A stretch of 64,000 nt of DNA, from contig NZ_AEWH01000050.1 in the NCBI RefSeq assembly GCF_000190475.1, forward strand, positions 1 to 64,000, in the 5' to 3' direction. This stretch comes from Ornithinibacillus scapharcae TW25 (GTDB lineage Bacteria; Bacillota; Bacilli; Bacillales; Amphibacillaceae). How positions within the stretch are numbered: position 1 is the first letter of the stretch; the number at the start of each line of letters is the position of its first letter. Both the position numbers and the translations under genes were made by a program. The notes beneath the pieces are model-generated. The model was not told where the DNA came from. It did no database searches and saw nothing but the letters and a program-made list of their open reading frames with translations. Positions 33,774 through 43,158 of the stretch are shown here, one piece after another.

Positions 33774-35360
33774 TTACTTCACATTCTTTGCCAATTCTTT
33801 GTTACGTAACTCCACCCTTCTGATCTTTCCAGATATAGTTTTTGGAAGTTCATCAATAAATTCTATTTCACGAGGGTATTTATATGGAGCAGTTAGGTTC
33901 TTCACATGATTTTGCAATTCCTGTATTATTTCCTGTTCTTCTCCTTTCGCATTGTCTTTTAATACAACAAAGGCTTTTACAATACTCCCACGTATTTCAT
34001 CTGGACTTGCCACCACAGCACATTCTTGTACGAAAGGATGTTTTACCAATGCATCTTCAACCTCAAATGGGCCTATGGTATAACCGGAGCTGATAATAAT
34101 ATCGTCACTACGACCTTCAAACCAGAAGTACCCATCTTCATCTTTCCGCGCTTGATCTCCAGTGATATAATAATCTCCTCGTTTTGCTTTATTGGTCCGC
34201 TCTGGGTCCTTGTAGTACTCCTTAAACAAAGCAGGACTGTTTAACCGAACCGCTATATCTCCAATTTCTCCTGTCTCAACTGGTTCACCATATTGATCTA
34301 TTATTTCTACATCATTACCCGGTGTAGGTCTTCCCATGGATCCTGGTTTTACTTCCATGTTTTTCATGACACCTAATAATAATGTATTTTCCGTTTGACC
34401 ATATCCATCACGGACTGTTACATGAAAGTACTTACGGAACGTATCGATAACCTCTACATTCAATGGCTCGCCGGCTGACACAGCACTTTGTAGATGTGGA
34501 AGCTTATACTGACTCAAATCATCCACTTTTGCCATTAGTCGATATTCTGTTGGTGTACAGCATAAAACATTGATTTGATGTTCTTCTAGTAACTGAAGAT
34601 ATTTTTCCGCATGAAACTTTCCATAATATATAAAGCCTGTTGCCCCCATCCCAAGAACTGATAAAAACGGACTCCATATCCATTTTTGCCAACCTGGTCC
34701 TGCAGTTGCCCAAACTTTATCTCCTTTATTGACACATAACCAGTTCTCTGGCGCTGTTTTTAAATGCGCAAAGCCCCAGCCATGTGTATGCACAACCCCC
34801 TTAGGATTACCTGTCGTACCAGATGTATAGGAAATAAATGCAATGTCTTCACGGGTGGTGGCCGCTACTTCTAGTAACACCGACGCATCCTCCATTAATC
34901 CATCTAAATAATACCAGCCATCAACTGGCCTTCCGACTGCAAATTTTAGAAGTTTGTCATATTCATGTATATCCTTAAATTGTTCGGAGAAATCATGAAA
35001 ACTAACCACCCCTTTGACTTCTCCATGACTAATGCGATATTGTAAATCTTTTGTTTTTAACATTTCAGAGCTAGGTATTACAATTATTCCTATTTTCAAT
35101 GCCGCTAAATAAACTTCATATGCTTCAATACGTCGCGGAATCATCACAAGAAGCTTATCTCCCTTTTTTAAACCACTTTCTAGGAAAACGCTTCCAATTT
35201 TATTTACATTGCGCATTAATTGACCATATGTAATGTCTCTTCTTCTACCGACTTCGTCTTCCCAAATAAGTGCTTTACGTGACTCTTCATCTGTGACGTG
35301 TTTTTCGATTTCCATAACGATGTTGTAGTCTTTAGGAGCAATTAGGTCTTCTCGTTTCAT
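33774..35360 (-). CDS. AMP-dependent acyl-CoA synthetase (medium-chain/ACSM-like)
   Basis: A 528-residue ligase that activates a carboxylic acid with ATP to an acyl-CoA. Core motifs: SYTSGTTGNPKGVVHTHG (P-loop), DGYGQTENT, the YYITGDQARKDEDGYFWFEGRSDDII hinge region and the C-terminal catalytic lysine in KTISGKIRR. The overall form resembles the medium-chain ACSM group. The acid cannot be named. AAGGG lies upstream of the ATG; it is monocistronic. Confidence 0.88.
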   Translation of the reverse strand: MKREDLIAPKDYNIVMEIEKHVTDEESRKALIWEDEVGRRRDITYGQLMRNVNKIGSVFLESGLKKGDKLLVMIPRRIEAYEVYLAALKIGIIVIPSSEMLKTKDLQYRISHGEVKGVVSFHDFSEQFKDIHEYDKLLKFAVGRPVDGWYYLDGLMEDASVLLEVAATTREDIAFISYTSGTTGNPKGVVHTHGWGFAHLKTAPENWLCVNKGDKVWATAGPGWQKWIWSPFLSVLGMGATGFIYYGKFHAEKYLQLLEEHQINVLCCTPTEYRLMAKVDDLSQYKLPHLQSAVSAGEPLNVEVIDTFRKYFHVTVRDGYGQTENTLLLGVMKNMEVKPGSMGRPTPGNDVEIIDQYGEPVETGEIGDIAVRLNSPALFKEYYKDPERTNKAKRGDYYITGDQARKDEDGYFWFEGRSDDIIISSGYTIGPFEVEDALVKHPFVQECAVVASPDEIRGSIVKAFVVLKDNAKGEEQEIIQELQNHVKNLTAPYKYPREIEFIDELPKTISGKIRRVELRNKELAKNVK

Positions 35361-35429
35361 CCTTTCAACTCCCTTACTATATTTAGCACTTATTATATCA
35401 ATAATTAAAAAATTTTAGAATATACTTAC

Positions 35430-35478
35430 GAGAAAATAGTCCCAAAAGAAGATAATATCCTCCTTTGAGACTACTTTT
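35430..35478 (-). terminator. Terminator of pdaA built from two facing GGGACTAT-type units
   Basis: AAAATAGTCCCAAAAG (35433-35448) pairs with CTTTGAGACTACTTTT. Each arm resembles one unit of the dispersed GGGACTAT repeat, in opposite orientations. A T-rich stretch follows on the minus strand. Confidence 0.7.
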
Positions 35479-36272
35479 TAAAAACCGTAGATTGGTTGTC
35501 CCATTTTATCCTTTATGACAAAGTCATCCAAACTCTTGAAGGTGTAACCCTCTTTCTTTAAATCCTGGATAATCTTCTCTAATGCTGTTGCATTATCTTC
35601 TGAAACAGCATGTAATAAAATAATCGCACCCGGATGGATTTGGTTCATGACTTGGTCATACGCGTACTGCCAGCCCTTCTGAGCACCGGTATTCCAATCA
35701 ATAATAGCAAGAGACCAGAATACATGAATATAGCCTAAATCATTTGCCCATTGAAGTGTCTGTTGATTAAACATCCCTTTAGGCGGGCGAACATACTTAA
35801 TATCATCTTGCTTAGAAGCTTTTGCGACTGCATTCTCTAATGTCTCTAATTCTCGTTTCATGACATCCTTTGTTAGGATTGTAAAGTCAGGATGATGGTA
35901 CGAATGATTCCCAATAATATGACCTTCATCAACCATCCGTTTAATTAGATCTGGAGCACTATTGACATAATGACCAGTCACAAAAAAAGTAGCAGGCACC
36001 TTTTCTTTTTTTAAGACATCCAATATCTCATCTGTAAAGCCCTGCTCATAGCCATTGTCAAACGTTAAGTATAGTGTTTTGTCTCCTGAATCATCTACAT
36101 AGTAAGCACCGTTTTCCTTTAAGATTTCACGGTATTTACCGACATCTGGAATCTCATGATTCAGATTTTTTTTATATCCCCAACCAAAAGCTTCTACCTT
36201 TTCAGCTGAAAAACACAAAAAGGTAAGAGAAAAAATAATGGTAGTTGATAAAAGGAAAAACAATCGTTGCAT
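35478..36272 (-). CDS. pdaA: Delta-lactam-biosynthetic de-N-acetylase PdaA
   Basis: A 264-residue exported polysaccharide deacetylase that removes acetyl groups from N-acetylmuramic acid during spore-cortex synthesis; this is needed for muramic delta-lactam and germination. The signal peptide ends near residue 30. LYLTFDNGYEQGFTDEIL carries the motif-1 aspartates (DN instead of DD, as in PdaA), NHSYHHPDF carries the metal histidines, and RPPKGMFN and LLHAVSEDN complete the site. It is in the yfjS (pdaA) position relative to yfkD in B. subtilis. Expression would be forespore-specific. Confidence 0.93.
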   Translation of the reverse strand: MQRLFFLLSTTIIFSLTFLCFSAEKVEAFGWGYKKNLNHEIPDVGKYREILKENGAYYVDDSGDKTLYLTFDNGYEQGFTDEILDVLKKEKVPATFFVTGHYVNSAPDLIKRMVDEGHIIGNHSYHHPDFTILTKDVMKRELETLENAVAKASKQDDIKYVRPPKGMFNQQTLQWANDLGYIHVFWSLAIIDWNTGAQKGWQYAYDQVMNQIHPGAIILLHAVSEDNATALEKIIQDLKKEGYTFKSLDDFVIKDKMGQPIYGF

Positions 36273-36326
36273 ATTACCCCACCTATTTTTTTCTTACCTT
36301 TTGCTAAATTAACCTTTTTTATTCAC

Positions 36327-37634
36327 TTAGAGGAAAAGTGCAGCAGCCCAACCAAATATAAATAAAGGAATATTAAAGTGAATAAAGGTCGGTACACATG
36401 TATCCCATATGTGATTGTGCTTACCATCTGCGTTCAAACCTGAAGTTGGTCCAAGAGTACTGTCAGATGCAGGAGAACCAGCATCCCCAAGTGCACCAGC
36501 AGTACCAATTAATGCTGCCGTTGCTAGTGGAGAAAATCCTGCTGATAGACAGATTGGAACAAATAACGCTGCAATTATCGGAATCGTTCCGAACGATGAA
36601 CCAATCCCAATCGTCACCAATAAGCCTACTAGTAATAATACAAATGCAATAAGTGCTTTATTATCTCCCAAAAAGCTAGAAGAAACTTCAACTAATGCAT
36701 CAACTGCACCAGTTTCCTTTAAAATGTTTCCATAACCAGAAGCGACTAACATTACAAATGCAATGGTACTCATCATACTAACACCATCTGTAATAACCTT
36801 GTCGGTCTTTGAGAATGGAACAACAAGCAGTACTACCATTAGAATTAAACCTGTTAGTGCACCAATTACTAAATTCCCGGTAATAATTTGAACTACTAGT
36901 GCACCAATAATAGAAACTAATGTGAAAAGATGTTTCAGATTAAATGTTATTTCTTTTTCTTCTGCTTCTCCAACATTCTTGACACCATCTACATCTGGTA
37001 AAGGTGCTTTATCCTTACGATACGTAACAAAGATAGCAAACAGTAATCCAGCTACCATCCCTAGTCCAGGGATAATCATAGAAAGGGCAATTTCTCCCAT
37101 TGTAATTTCAGCACCGTTTTGCACCATACCATCATAAATAATTCCATGGAAGATTAACCCGAACCCAGCAGGAATCATAATATATGGTGCCTTTAATCCA
37201 AAGGTTAATGCTACCGCTACTCCGCGTCGATCCACACGCATTTGATCAAATAACTTCAACAGTGGCGGGATTAATATCGGGATAAAAGCGATATGCACCG
37301 GCACAACATTTTGTGATAGAGATGCCACACCAGCGATGGCAAGTAATAACATCGTCTTTTTACCAGTTAAAATACGTATTAAGAAATTCACTAATATGGT
37401 TGTTATACCGGTATAACTAATTGCTACAGCAAATGCCCCAAGCAAAATATAACTTAAAGCTGTGTTCGCTTGACCACCCATTCCGAGCACAAGCATCTCA
37501 ATAGATTCCACTATATCTAGTCCAGCCATTAAACCTGCTGCAACTGCTGCAATGATAATGGACACGATGACATTGACACGTAATAAACTTAAAATTGTCA
37601 GTAATAATACCGAAACAACGACAACCCATTCCAT
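36327..37634 (-). CDS. Na+/H+ antiporter family protein (NhaC-like)
   Basis: A 435-residue transporter with about 11-12 membrane segments in two inverted halves. QNVVPVHIAFIPILIPPLL and GSSFGTIPIIAALFVPICLSAGFSPLATAALIGTAGALGDAGSPASDSTLGPT (read in parts) are typical of the Na_H_antiporter/NhaC group. It would exchange cytoplasmic Na+ for H+ or carry an organic acid; the substrate is not certain. It is monocistronic and has a good ribosome site (GGGGGAAG). Confidence 0.82.
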   Translation of the reverse strand: MEWVVVVSVLLLTILSLLRVNVIVSIIIAAVAAGLMAGLDIVESIEMLVLGMGGQANTALSYILLGAFAVAISYTGITTILVNFLIRILTGKKTMLLLAIAGVASLSQNVVPVHIAFIPILIPPLLKLFDQMRVDRRGVAVALTFGLKAPYIMIPAGFGLIFHGIIYDGMVQNGAEITMGEIALSMIIPGLGMVAGLLFAIFVTYRKDKAPLPDVDGVKNVGEAEEKEITFNLKHLFTLVSIIGALVVQIITGNLVIGALTGLILMVVLLVVPFSKTDKVITDGVSMMSTIAFVMLVASGYGNILKETGAVDALVEVSSSFLGDNKALIAFVLLLVGLLVTIGIGSSFGTIPIIAALFVPICLSAGFSPLATAALIGTAGALGDAGSPASDSTLGPTSGLNADGKHNHIWDTCVPTFIHFNIPLFIFGWAAALFL

Positions 37635-37809
37635 TTTTCTTCCCCCTAACCAACTTTAACACTTTACTATAATAAAGTATTAAAGCAATAAAATCAACCC
37701 TTTATTATTTTATTCTTATATTTTGTTATTCAAATTTATGTTAGAAAAACTCGTGTAATAAATTTTTCTTATACTAGCGAGATAGAATCTAACACTATCT
37801 TACCTGCCT

Positions 37810-37843
37810 AAAAAGCCCCAAAATCCGTATGATTTTAGGGCTT
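37810..37843 (-). terminator. Terminator of yfkD
   Basis: AAGCCC-AAAATC pairs with GATTTT-GGGCTT, then a T-rich stretch on the minus strand. Confidence 0.8.
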
Positions 37844-37849
37844 TAGAAA

Positions 37850-38653
37850 CTATTTCAATTCGAATGAAAATGAGACATGATCCTGAATTGGAATCCATGC
37901 ACCAATTCCTTGTTTTGTCACATTCTTAACAACAAGGTATTTCTTTGTTCCTTTTAATTGGATGTAAACTTCTCCAAACGTTACCTTTCCTTTTTCATTT
38001 ACAGCTGGTGCAAAAGCGTGTAAATAACCGTACTTCTGACTAGGAACACTATAAGAATTTTCCTTTTTCGTTCCTGCGCCGATTGTAGTTGTATAAGAAA
38101 GTGGCAGTTTTGTTGCTTGTTTGGCAGTCATAATCATCATTTGCTTTACATCATCTGGGTTGGCGATTTTATTGGTTAAAGCTCCTTTTATTTCTTTTTG
38201 AGCCTGTTGATTATAGTTTAGCTTTTGATTTTCTTTACCACCAAAGTTATTTAATTCATTTACATTAATCTTCTGATACTCCCAATTAATATTTGTATCA
38301 TCCGATTCATAATGAAGTGGCCATCTCCCTAGAAAAACCATTCCTCGATAACCAATACCGATTGGAGAAGGGTCTAAGGAAGTCTCATTCAACATCTTAA
38401 TTAAATTCGGGTTTGAGATTGGCACATCCGTACTTTCCATTAATTCTTGGGTTAGCTCACTAGGCTCAATTACTTCCTCATCTTCTGTAGAATTTGGAAA
38501 GGTATTTTCTTTCGCTATATCCAGCACATGACTGGGTACTTCGTATTTGTCTTTGGCTTCCTTTTTCTCTGCCTCTTTTTCACCAAAGACAATAATCGGA
38601 GCTAGAATTGCGATTAGAAATGTAATTAATGCTATGATATATTTGTTGTTCAT
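37850..38653 (-). CDS. yfkD: YfkD-like secreted protein
   Basis: A 267-residue protein with an N-terminal signal/anchor segment (NNKYIIALITFLIAILAPIIVFG). The body has the YfkD-family signature SNPNLIKMLNETSLDPSPIGIGYRGMVFLGRWPLHYES followed by INWEYQKINVNELNNFGG (in parts). Its function is unknown; the B. subtilis gene is sporulation-associated. It is divergent from yfkF with an 88-base gap and matches the B. subtilis order. Confidence 0.85.
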   Translation of the reverse strand: MNNKYIIALITFLIAILAPIIVFGEKEAEKKEAKDKYEVPSHVLDIAKENTFPNSTEDEEVIEPSELTQELMESTDVPISNPNLIKMLNETSLDPSPIGIGYRGMVFLGRWPLHYESDDTNINWEYQKINVNELNNFGGKENQKLNYNQQAQKEIKGALTNKIANPDDVKQMMIMTAKQATKLPLSYTTTIGAGTKKENSYSVPSQKYGYLHAFAPAVNEKGKVTFGEVYIQLKGTKKYLVVKNVTKQGIGAWIPIQDHVSFSFELK

Positions 38654-38741
38654 CTACCCATTCCTCTCTTTTTGTCTTATTTTTTGATTGGGTATTTAAT
38701 TTTATACATAGGATTATTCACTTCTTCAGGGGGAAATGAAA

Positions 38742-39923
38742 ATGATTTTAGATCGCTTCCGATTTTGGATACTAATATTACTAGTTATGATTTCAGGTTT
38801 ATCGCAAGGAATGCTTATGCCATTACTAGCCATTATCTTGGAGCAGGCAGGGATTTCTTCCTCTATGAATGGATTACATGCAACCGGGCTATATATCGGT
38901 GTCCTAATAGCATCACCTTTTATGGAAAAGCCAATGCAAAAATATGGGTTTAAGCCCATTATCCTAGTTGGTGGTATATTGGTTATTATTTCTCTTGCAT
39001 TATTTCCATTATGGGAGGCACTTTGGTTTTGGTTTATTTTACGTGTTGCCATTGGTATAGGCGATAATATGCTACACTTTGGTACACAAACATGGATAAC
39101 CACAACTGTAGACCAGAAAACACGTGGGAGAAGTATCTCTTTATATGGGATGTCATTTGGGTTGGGATTTGCTCTTGGACCCTTATTTACAAGATTATTG
39201 GAAATTAATCAGGCTCTACCATTTATCTTATCTGCATTATTGAGTACATTAGTCTGGTCACTCATGTTGTTTGTCCGCAATAAATGGCCAAATGATGAAA
39301 GTGAAGTTGTTACTACTACGGCTTCGAATAATAGCTCTATTAAACGATTTATCCTGACAACAAAAATTGCCTGGATTGCTCTCCTTCCACCATTAGCTTA
39401 TGGATTTTTAGAGGCAACCTTACATGCAACATTTCCAATCTATGGCCTTCGTATTGGACATGATGTTAATATGCTTTCCCTTATCATTCCTTGTTTCGCT
39501 GGAGGAAGTTTACTTTCCCAACTTCCACTTGGAATCCTTAGTGATAAAGTTGGCCGTAGAAAGATATTACTCGTTATAATGACACTTGGACTATTTTGTT
39601 TTATTGGAGCCGCTTTGTTAGAAGCATCCGTTACCGCGTTATTTATTTGCTTTACACTAGCTGGAGTTTTCGTAGGTTCTTTATACTCGTTAGGCATATC
39701 ATACATGACCGACTTACTCCCTACTACCTTGCTACCTGCAGGTAATTTGCTTTGTAGTATAGCATTTAGTATCGGGAGCCTTGGCGGACCATATGTTGGT
39801 GGAATATTTATCGAGGTATTACCAGAGGTATCATTCTTCTATATGGTTGCCATTGTACTTGCTCTATTAGTGTTTGCGATGGTGCTAAAACGGGATTCAG
39901 TAAGGAATGAGGTTGGCGTTTAA
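38742..39923 (+). CDS. yfkF: MFS transporter YfkF-like
   Basis: A 393-residue, 12-helix major facilitator. A MFS motif A-like loop (MEKPMQKYGFKP) and a second one (GILSDKVGRRKILL) mark the two halves. It probably exports a drug or metabolite; the substrate is unknown. The ATG at 38742 is eight bases from AGGGGG; the ATG at 38736 is only two away and less likely. It occupies the yfkF place beside yfkD. Confidence 0.83.
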   Translation: MILDRFRFWILILLVMISGLSQGMLMPLLAIILEQAGISSSMNGLHATGLYIGVLIASPFMEKPMQKYGFKPIILVGGILVIISLALFPLWEALWFWFILRVAIGIGDNMLHFGTQTWITTTVDQKTRGRSISLYGMSFGLGFALGPLFTRLLEINQALPFILSALLSTLVWSLMLFVRNKWPNDESEVVTTTASNNSSIKRFILTTKIAWIALLPPLAYGFLEATLHATFPIYGLRIGHDVNMLSLIIPCFAGGSLLSQLPLGILSDKVGRRKILLVIMTLGLFCFIGAALLEASVTALFICFTLAGVFVGSLYSLGISYMTDLLPTTLLPAGNLLCSIAFSIGSLGGPYVGGIFIEVLPEVSFFYMVAIVLALLVFAMVLKRDSVRNEVGV

Positions 39924-40097
39924 AGACTTGTAAATGAGGCAGTTTTTTGTTCTGGATATATATCAGCTACATTTTCGCGGGTTTATTTGTTATTTTGCCT
40001 TTGAGAAGAGCTGTCAGCTACAGTTTAACGTGTTTCCGCCGCTATCATCCGGAGAAATGCAACTTGTTACAATACTGTGATTTCCGATACTTTATAC

Positions 40098-40138
40098 AAA
40101 AAACAGGAGACCTGGTACCTACCGGGTCTCCTGTTTTA
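40098..40138. terminator. Terminator overlapping the end of the amino-acid permease gene
   Basis: AAAACAGGAGACC pairs with GGTCTCCTGTTTT with near-complete inner pairing. The permease stop codon (40119-40121) lies in the loop. It may stop traffic from both sides. Confidence 0.88.
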
Positions 40139-40820
40139 TATATTTGCCGTATCTGACCTCTAGTCTATCTTGTAATATCGATATTGCAATTCCTATCGGC
40201 CAGTAGATTAATGCTGCTAGGATGTACATTGTCATGGAATCAAACGTACGGCCTGCAACGATTTGGGCATGTTGAAATAGTTCTGGCACCGTGATTATCG
40301 CTGCTAATGACGTGCCAAGCATAACACTTAAGAACACATTAGCCAATGGAGGAATGGCAATTCGAATCGCTTGTGGCAAGATAATAATTCGCATTGCTTT
40401 CCAGTAGCCAATATTTAGTGCTTTTGCTGCTTCCCATTGACCACGGTCGACACCGGATAGAGCTGCGCGGTAGATCTCTGCTATGTATGCTGCACTATTC
40501 AGACCGAAAGCAATACATGCAGCTAACACAGCAGTAAGGTTAATCCCTATAATCGGTAATCCATAATAAATTAAAAAGAGGAAAACGATAATCGGTGTAC
40601 TTCGCATAAATGATATATACACACGAGATGGCCAGCGAAGTACAATATTATCCGAATTTCTTCCTAATGCTATAAAAAACCCTAGGATTAAACCTATTAT
40701 CATACCAATAACTGCTAACATGATGGTCATTGGAACACCTTGAAGTAAGAAAGGTAGGCTCTCCCACGCTAACTGGAAGTCAAATAAATTCTGCAACTGC
40801 ACATGATCTATTTGAAACAT
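40119..40820 (-). CDS. Polar amino-acid ABC transporter permease
   Basis: A 233-residue HisM/GlnP-type permease with about five membrane helices. The EAA-loop AAKALNIGYWKAMRIIILPQAIRIAIPPLANVF couples it to an ATPase. It lies nine bases after the binding-protein gene. The ATPase gene normally next in such operons is absent: transcription ends at the terminator overlapping this gene. The importer must borrow an ATPase encoded elsewhere. Confidence 0.88.
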   Translation of the reverse strand: MFQIDHVQLQNLFDFQLAWESLPFLLQGVPMTIMLAVIGMIIGLILGFFIALGRNSDNIVLRWPSRVYISFMRSTPIIVFLFLIYYGLPIIGINLTAVLAACIAFGLNSAAYIAEIYRAALSGVDRGQWEAAKALNIGYWKAMRIIILPQAIRIAIPPLANVFLSVMLGTSLAAIITVPELFQHAQIVAGRTFDSMTMYILAALIYWPIGIAISILQDRLEVRYGKYIKQETR

Positions 40821-40829
40821 TCAATCACC

Positions 40830-41684
40830 TTATTCAACGCCTTCGATTTCTATGACTTCCTCTTCAGGTTCTTTTGAAACATCAAGACCTCCAAAGAATT
40901 CAGCTGAAATCTCTGTTAACGTACCGTCTTCCTTCATTTCTTTTATGACTTCATTCACTTTCTCTAATAGAACAGTAGCTTCCTTCTGCATTACAACATT
41001 ATTAGTTGTTGGATGGAATCTTAATTCTGGATGTAATGTTATATTAAACTCTGGGAATGCAGTGATTGCTAATTTCTGTAAATAATAATCATTAATAACA
41101 ACATCTGTACGTCCATTATGAACATCTCGTAAATAGGCGTCATTGGTAACATTTCCATAAGTAATTACTTCCGCACCAAATTTTCGTGCAATATCACTAT
41201 ATACGGTTGTTGCAGCTCCACCTGCTTTTTTGCCTTTTAAATCCTCTAGGGTATGAATACCAGATAAGTCATCTGCTCTAACTATCATCGTTGCATAGGA
41301 ATATTTTACAGGCTCTGAAAAAGCAAACTTCTCTTTACTAGCTTCTCTAGGTCCTGCTTGAATGATATCGACACGACCACTTTGTAGTGCTGAAAGCATG
41401 GAATCAAAGCCCATTACCTCGAACTTAACATCCACATCTAGACGCTTAGCAATTTCTCGAAAAACCTCTACATTATAGCCTGTTAATTCTTCTGATCCTT
41501 CTGGATAGTAAGAGGCAGGGAAAAGAGTTCCAGCTGTTCCGACAACTATTTCGCCAGATTCCTGGATAGAAGCCCAAATTTCATCCTCAACCTTTTTCTC
41601 ACCGTCAGCCTCGGAATCGCTTCCACAAGCACTTAATGTAAGAATCGCACAAACTAAAATAGCTAAAATACCATATCTTTTCAA
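40830..41684 (-). CDS. Amino-acid ABC transporter substrate-binding lipoprotein
   Basis: A 284-residue lipoprotein. The signal peptide ends in LSACG, lipidated at Cys20. An SBP_bac_3 domain follows (GEIVVGTAGTLFPASYY, GYNVEVFREIAKRLDVDVKFEVMGFDSMLSALQSGRVDII, in parts). It delivers a polar amino acid, perhaps cystine-like, to the permease. The C-terminus is acidic (EPEEEVIEIEGVE), which is unusual for the family. AAGGGGG lies upstream of the start. Confidence 0.88.
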   Translation of the reverse strand: MKRYGILAILVCAILTLSACGSDSEADGEKKVEDEIWASIQESGEIVVGTAGTLFPASYYPEGSEELTGYNVEVFREIAKRLDVDVKFEVMGFDSMLSALQSGRVDIIQAGPREASKEKFAFSEPVKYSYATMIVRADDLSGIHTLEDLKGKKAGGAATTVYSDIARKFGAEVITYGNVTNDAYLRDVHNGRTDVVINDYYLQKLAITAFPEFNITLHPELRFHPTTNNVVMQKEATVLLEKVNEVIKEMKEDGTLTEISAEFFGGLDVSKEPEEEVIEIEGVE

Positions 41685-41869
41685 GAAGATATCCCCCTTT
41701 TAATCTGTTATATTTTTCAAACAATATAAATTGTAACAGTCTTATAAAATATAATCAAATAAAGATTACTGAAGGTATTAACTGTTATTGAATTAATATA
41801 GAACTTTATGCAACAATATAAATTTACATCGAATATTAGCCATGACAGTAATCCTTATTTTAACCTACA

Positions 41870-41896
41870 AAAAAGGAGAGAAACTCCCTCCTTTTG
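41870..41896 (-). terminator. Terminator of yfkH
   Basis: AAAAGGAG and CTCCTTTT pair around nine bases; the minus strand continues into Ts. Confidence 0.65.
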
Positions 41897-41897
41897 T

Positions 41898-42710
41898 CTA
41901 CCATATCTTACTTATTGTCGCATTTAATATCCCACCTACTATGACAATAAATGCTGAAAGATAAAACCATATCATTAAAGTAATAACTGCACCCAAACTT
42001 CCATATGTAGCAGAATAATGACCTAATTCCGATACATAGTAAGAAAAAGCATAAGATGTTAATTGCCATGCTACCGTTGAAAATAAAGCTCCCCAGAATG
42101 CATCGCGAAATCTTAATTTTACGTTCGGCGCAATTTTATATAAAAATATAAACACAATAAAGAATACAATCGATGTAAACACCCACCGAAGCATTTCCCA
42201 TACATGCAAGAAATCCTCTGATAAGCCAAAGAAAGAAAATAAATAAACACCTATCATTCTTCCTAAAATCGGTAATAAAAGCGCCAGTACTAGTACCCCT
42301 AGCATTGCAATTGTTAATACAATAGCAATCAAGCGAGAGACAATGAATAACCGGTCCTCCTCAACCTCATATGCATTATTTAACACTCGCATGATGGCAT
42401 TTATCCCATTAGAAGCGGCCCATAATGTCCCGATTATACCAATCGATAGAAGTTGTCCATTTTGTTGAGAAACTAATTGCTCGACGTTCTGTTCGATTAG
42501 TGCCATCGAATCTGTAGGGGCCACTTGAGAAAGCATGCGAATGAGGATATTAGAATCTATAGGAAGATAACCCACCAAGGTAATCGCGACTACTAATAAA
42601 GGAAAAAGTGATAAGAGAAAAAAATAAGCTAATTGTGCAGATAAGCCAAAAGCTTCCTCTTCAAGTATTCGCCCAATCAGCTTCTTTAAAAATAATTTTA
42701 TTTGGTCCAA
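41898..42710 (-). CDS. yfkH: YihY/BrkB family membrane protein (YfkH)
   Basis: A 270-residue protein with six membrane helices. AFGLSAQLAYFFLLSLFPLLVV near the N-terminus and the C-terminal YGSLGAVITLMIWFYLSAFIVIVGGILNA are family signatures. It was once called ribonuclease BN, which is wrong for this family. It may act in lipid or envelope transport. It is followed in synteny by yfkI and yfkJ, upstream on the same strand, 123 bases away. Confidence 0.88.
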   Translation of the reverse strand: MDQIKLFLKKLIGRILEEEAFGLSAQLAYFFLLSLFPLLVVAITLVGYLPIDSNILIRMLSQVAPTDSMALIEQNVEQLVSQQNGQLLSIGIIGTLWAASNGINAIMRVLNNAYEVEEDRLFIVSRLIAIVLTIAMLGVLVLALLLPILGRMIGVYLFSFFGLSEDFLHVWEMLRWVFTSIVFFIVFIFLYKIAPNVKLRFRDAFWGALFSTVAWQLTSYAFSYYVSELGHYSATYGSLGAVITLMIWFYLSAFIVIVGGILNATISKIW

Positions 42711-42833
42711 GCTCGAACCCCCTTAGAAGAATCGCATGGACTCCTCCTGTGATGAGCCCACGCGGATTGGCTGTTTGTGCCGGACTTCTTTTTCGTTTAC
42801 AATCATTGTCCTACTCGCTCAATTCGAATATCG

Positions 42834-43145
42834 CTAACTGATAATATTGCTGTTCCCTTCCAATCTTTTCGTTTTTGAAGTAACCTTAGCTAACGTATTT
42901 TCAACTTGTTCTAATGCATTCGCAGCATTTTCCGTTTGATATGCTAAGCTTTCACTAAATTCCTCCATAGCAATTCTTGCGTTATGAATAGAAACAGTTG
43001 GATTTTTAACTATATCTACCGATTTTTCCTTCATATTAGTTAGTTTATGCTTCGTATAGTTTCTTGTATCCCAGTCAAATAATGCGGCAATGCCACCTGC
43101 TGCCGCACCAATTGCAATACTTGTGATTAAACGCTTTTTTCCCAT
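42834..43145 (-). CDS. YtxH-like small membrane-associated protein (yfkI position)
   Basis: A 103-residue protein. A glycine/alanine-rich N-terminal membrane segment (LITSIAIGAAAGGIAALF) is followed by a long amphipathic helix (KLTNMKEKSVDIVKN... LEQVENTLAKVTSK), the YtxH/general-stress plan. It lies 13 bases after yfkJ and is co-transcribed with it. In B. subtilis the gene in this position is yfkI; identity beyond position is not proven. Confidence 0.7.
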   Translation of the reverse strand: MGKKRLITSIAIGAAAGGIAALFDWDTRNYTKHKLTNMKEKSVDIVKNPTVSIHNARIAMEEFSESLAYQTENAANALEQVENTLAKVTSKTKRLEGNSNIIS

Positions 43146-43158
43146 GAGTAACGCTCCT

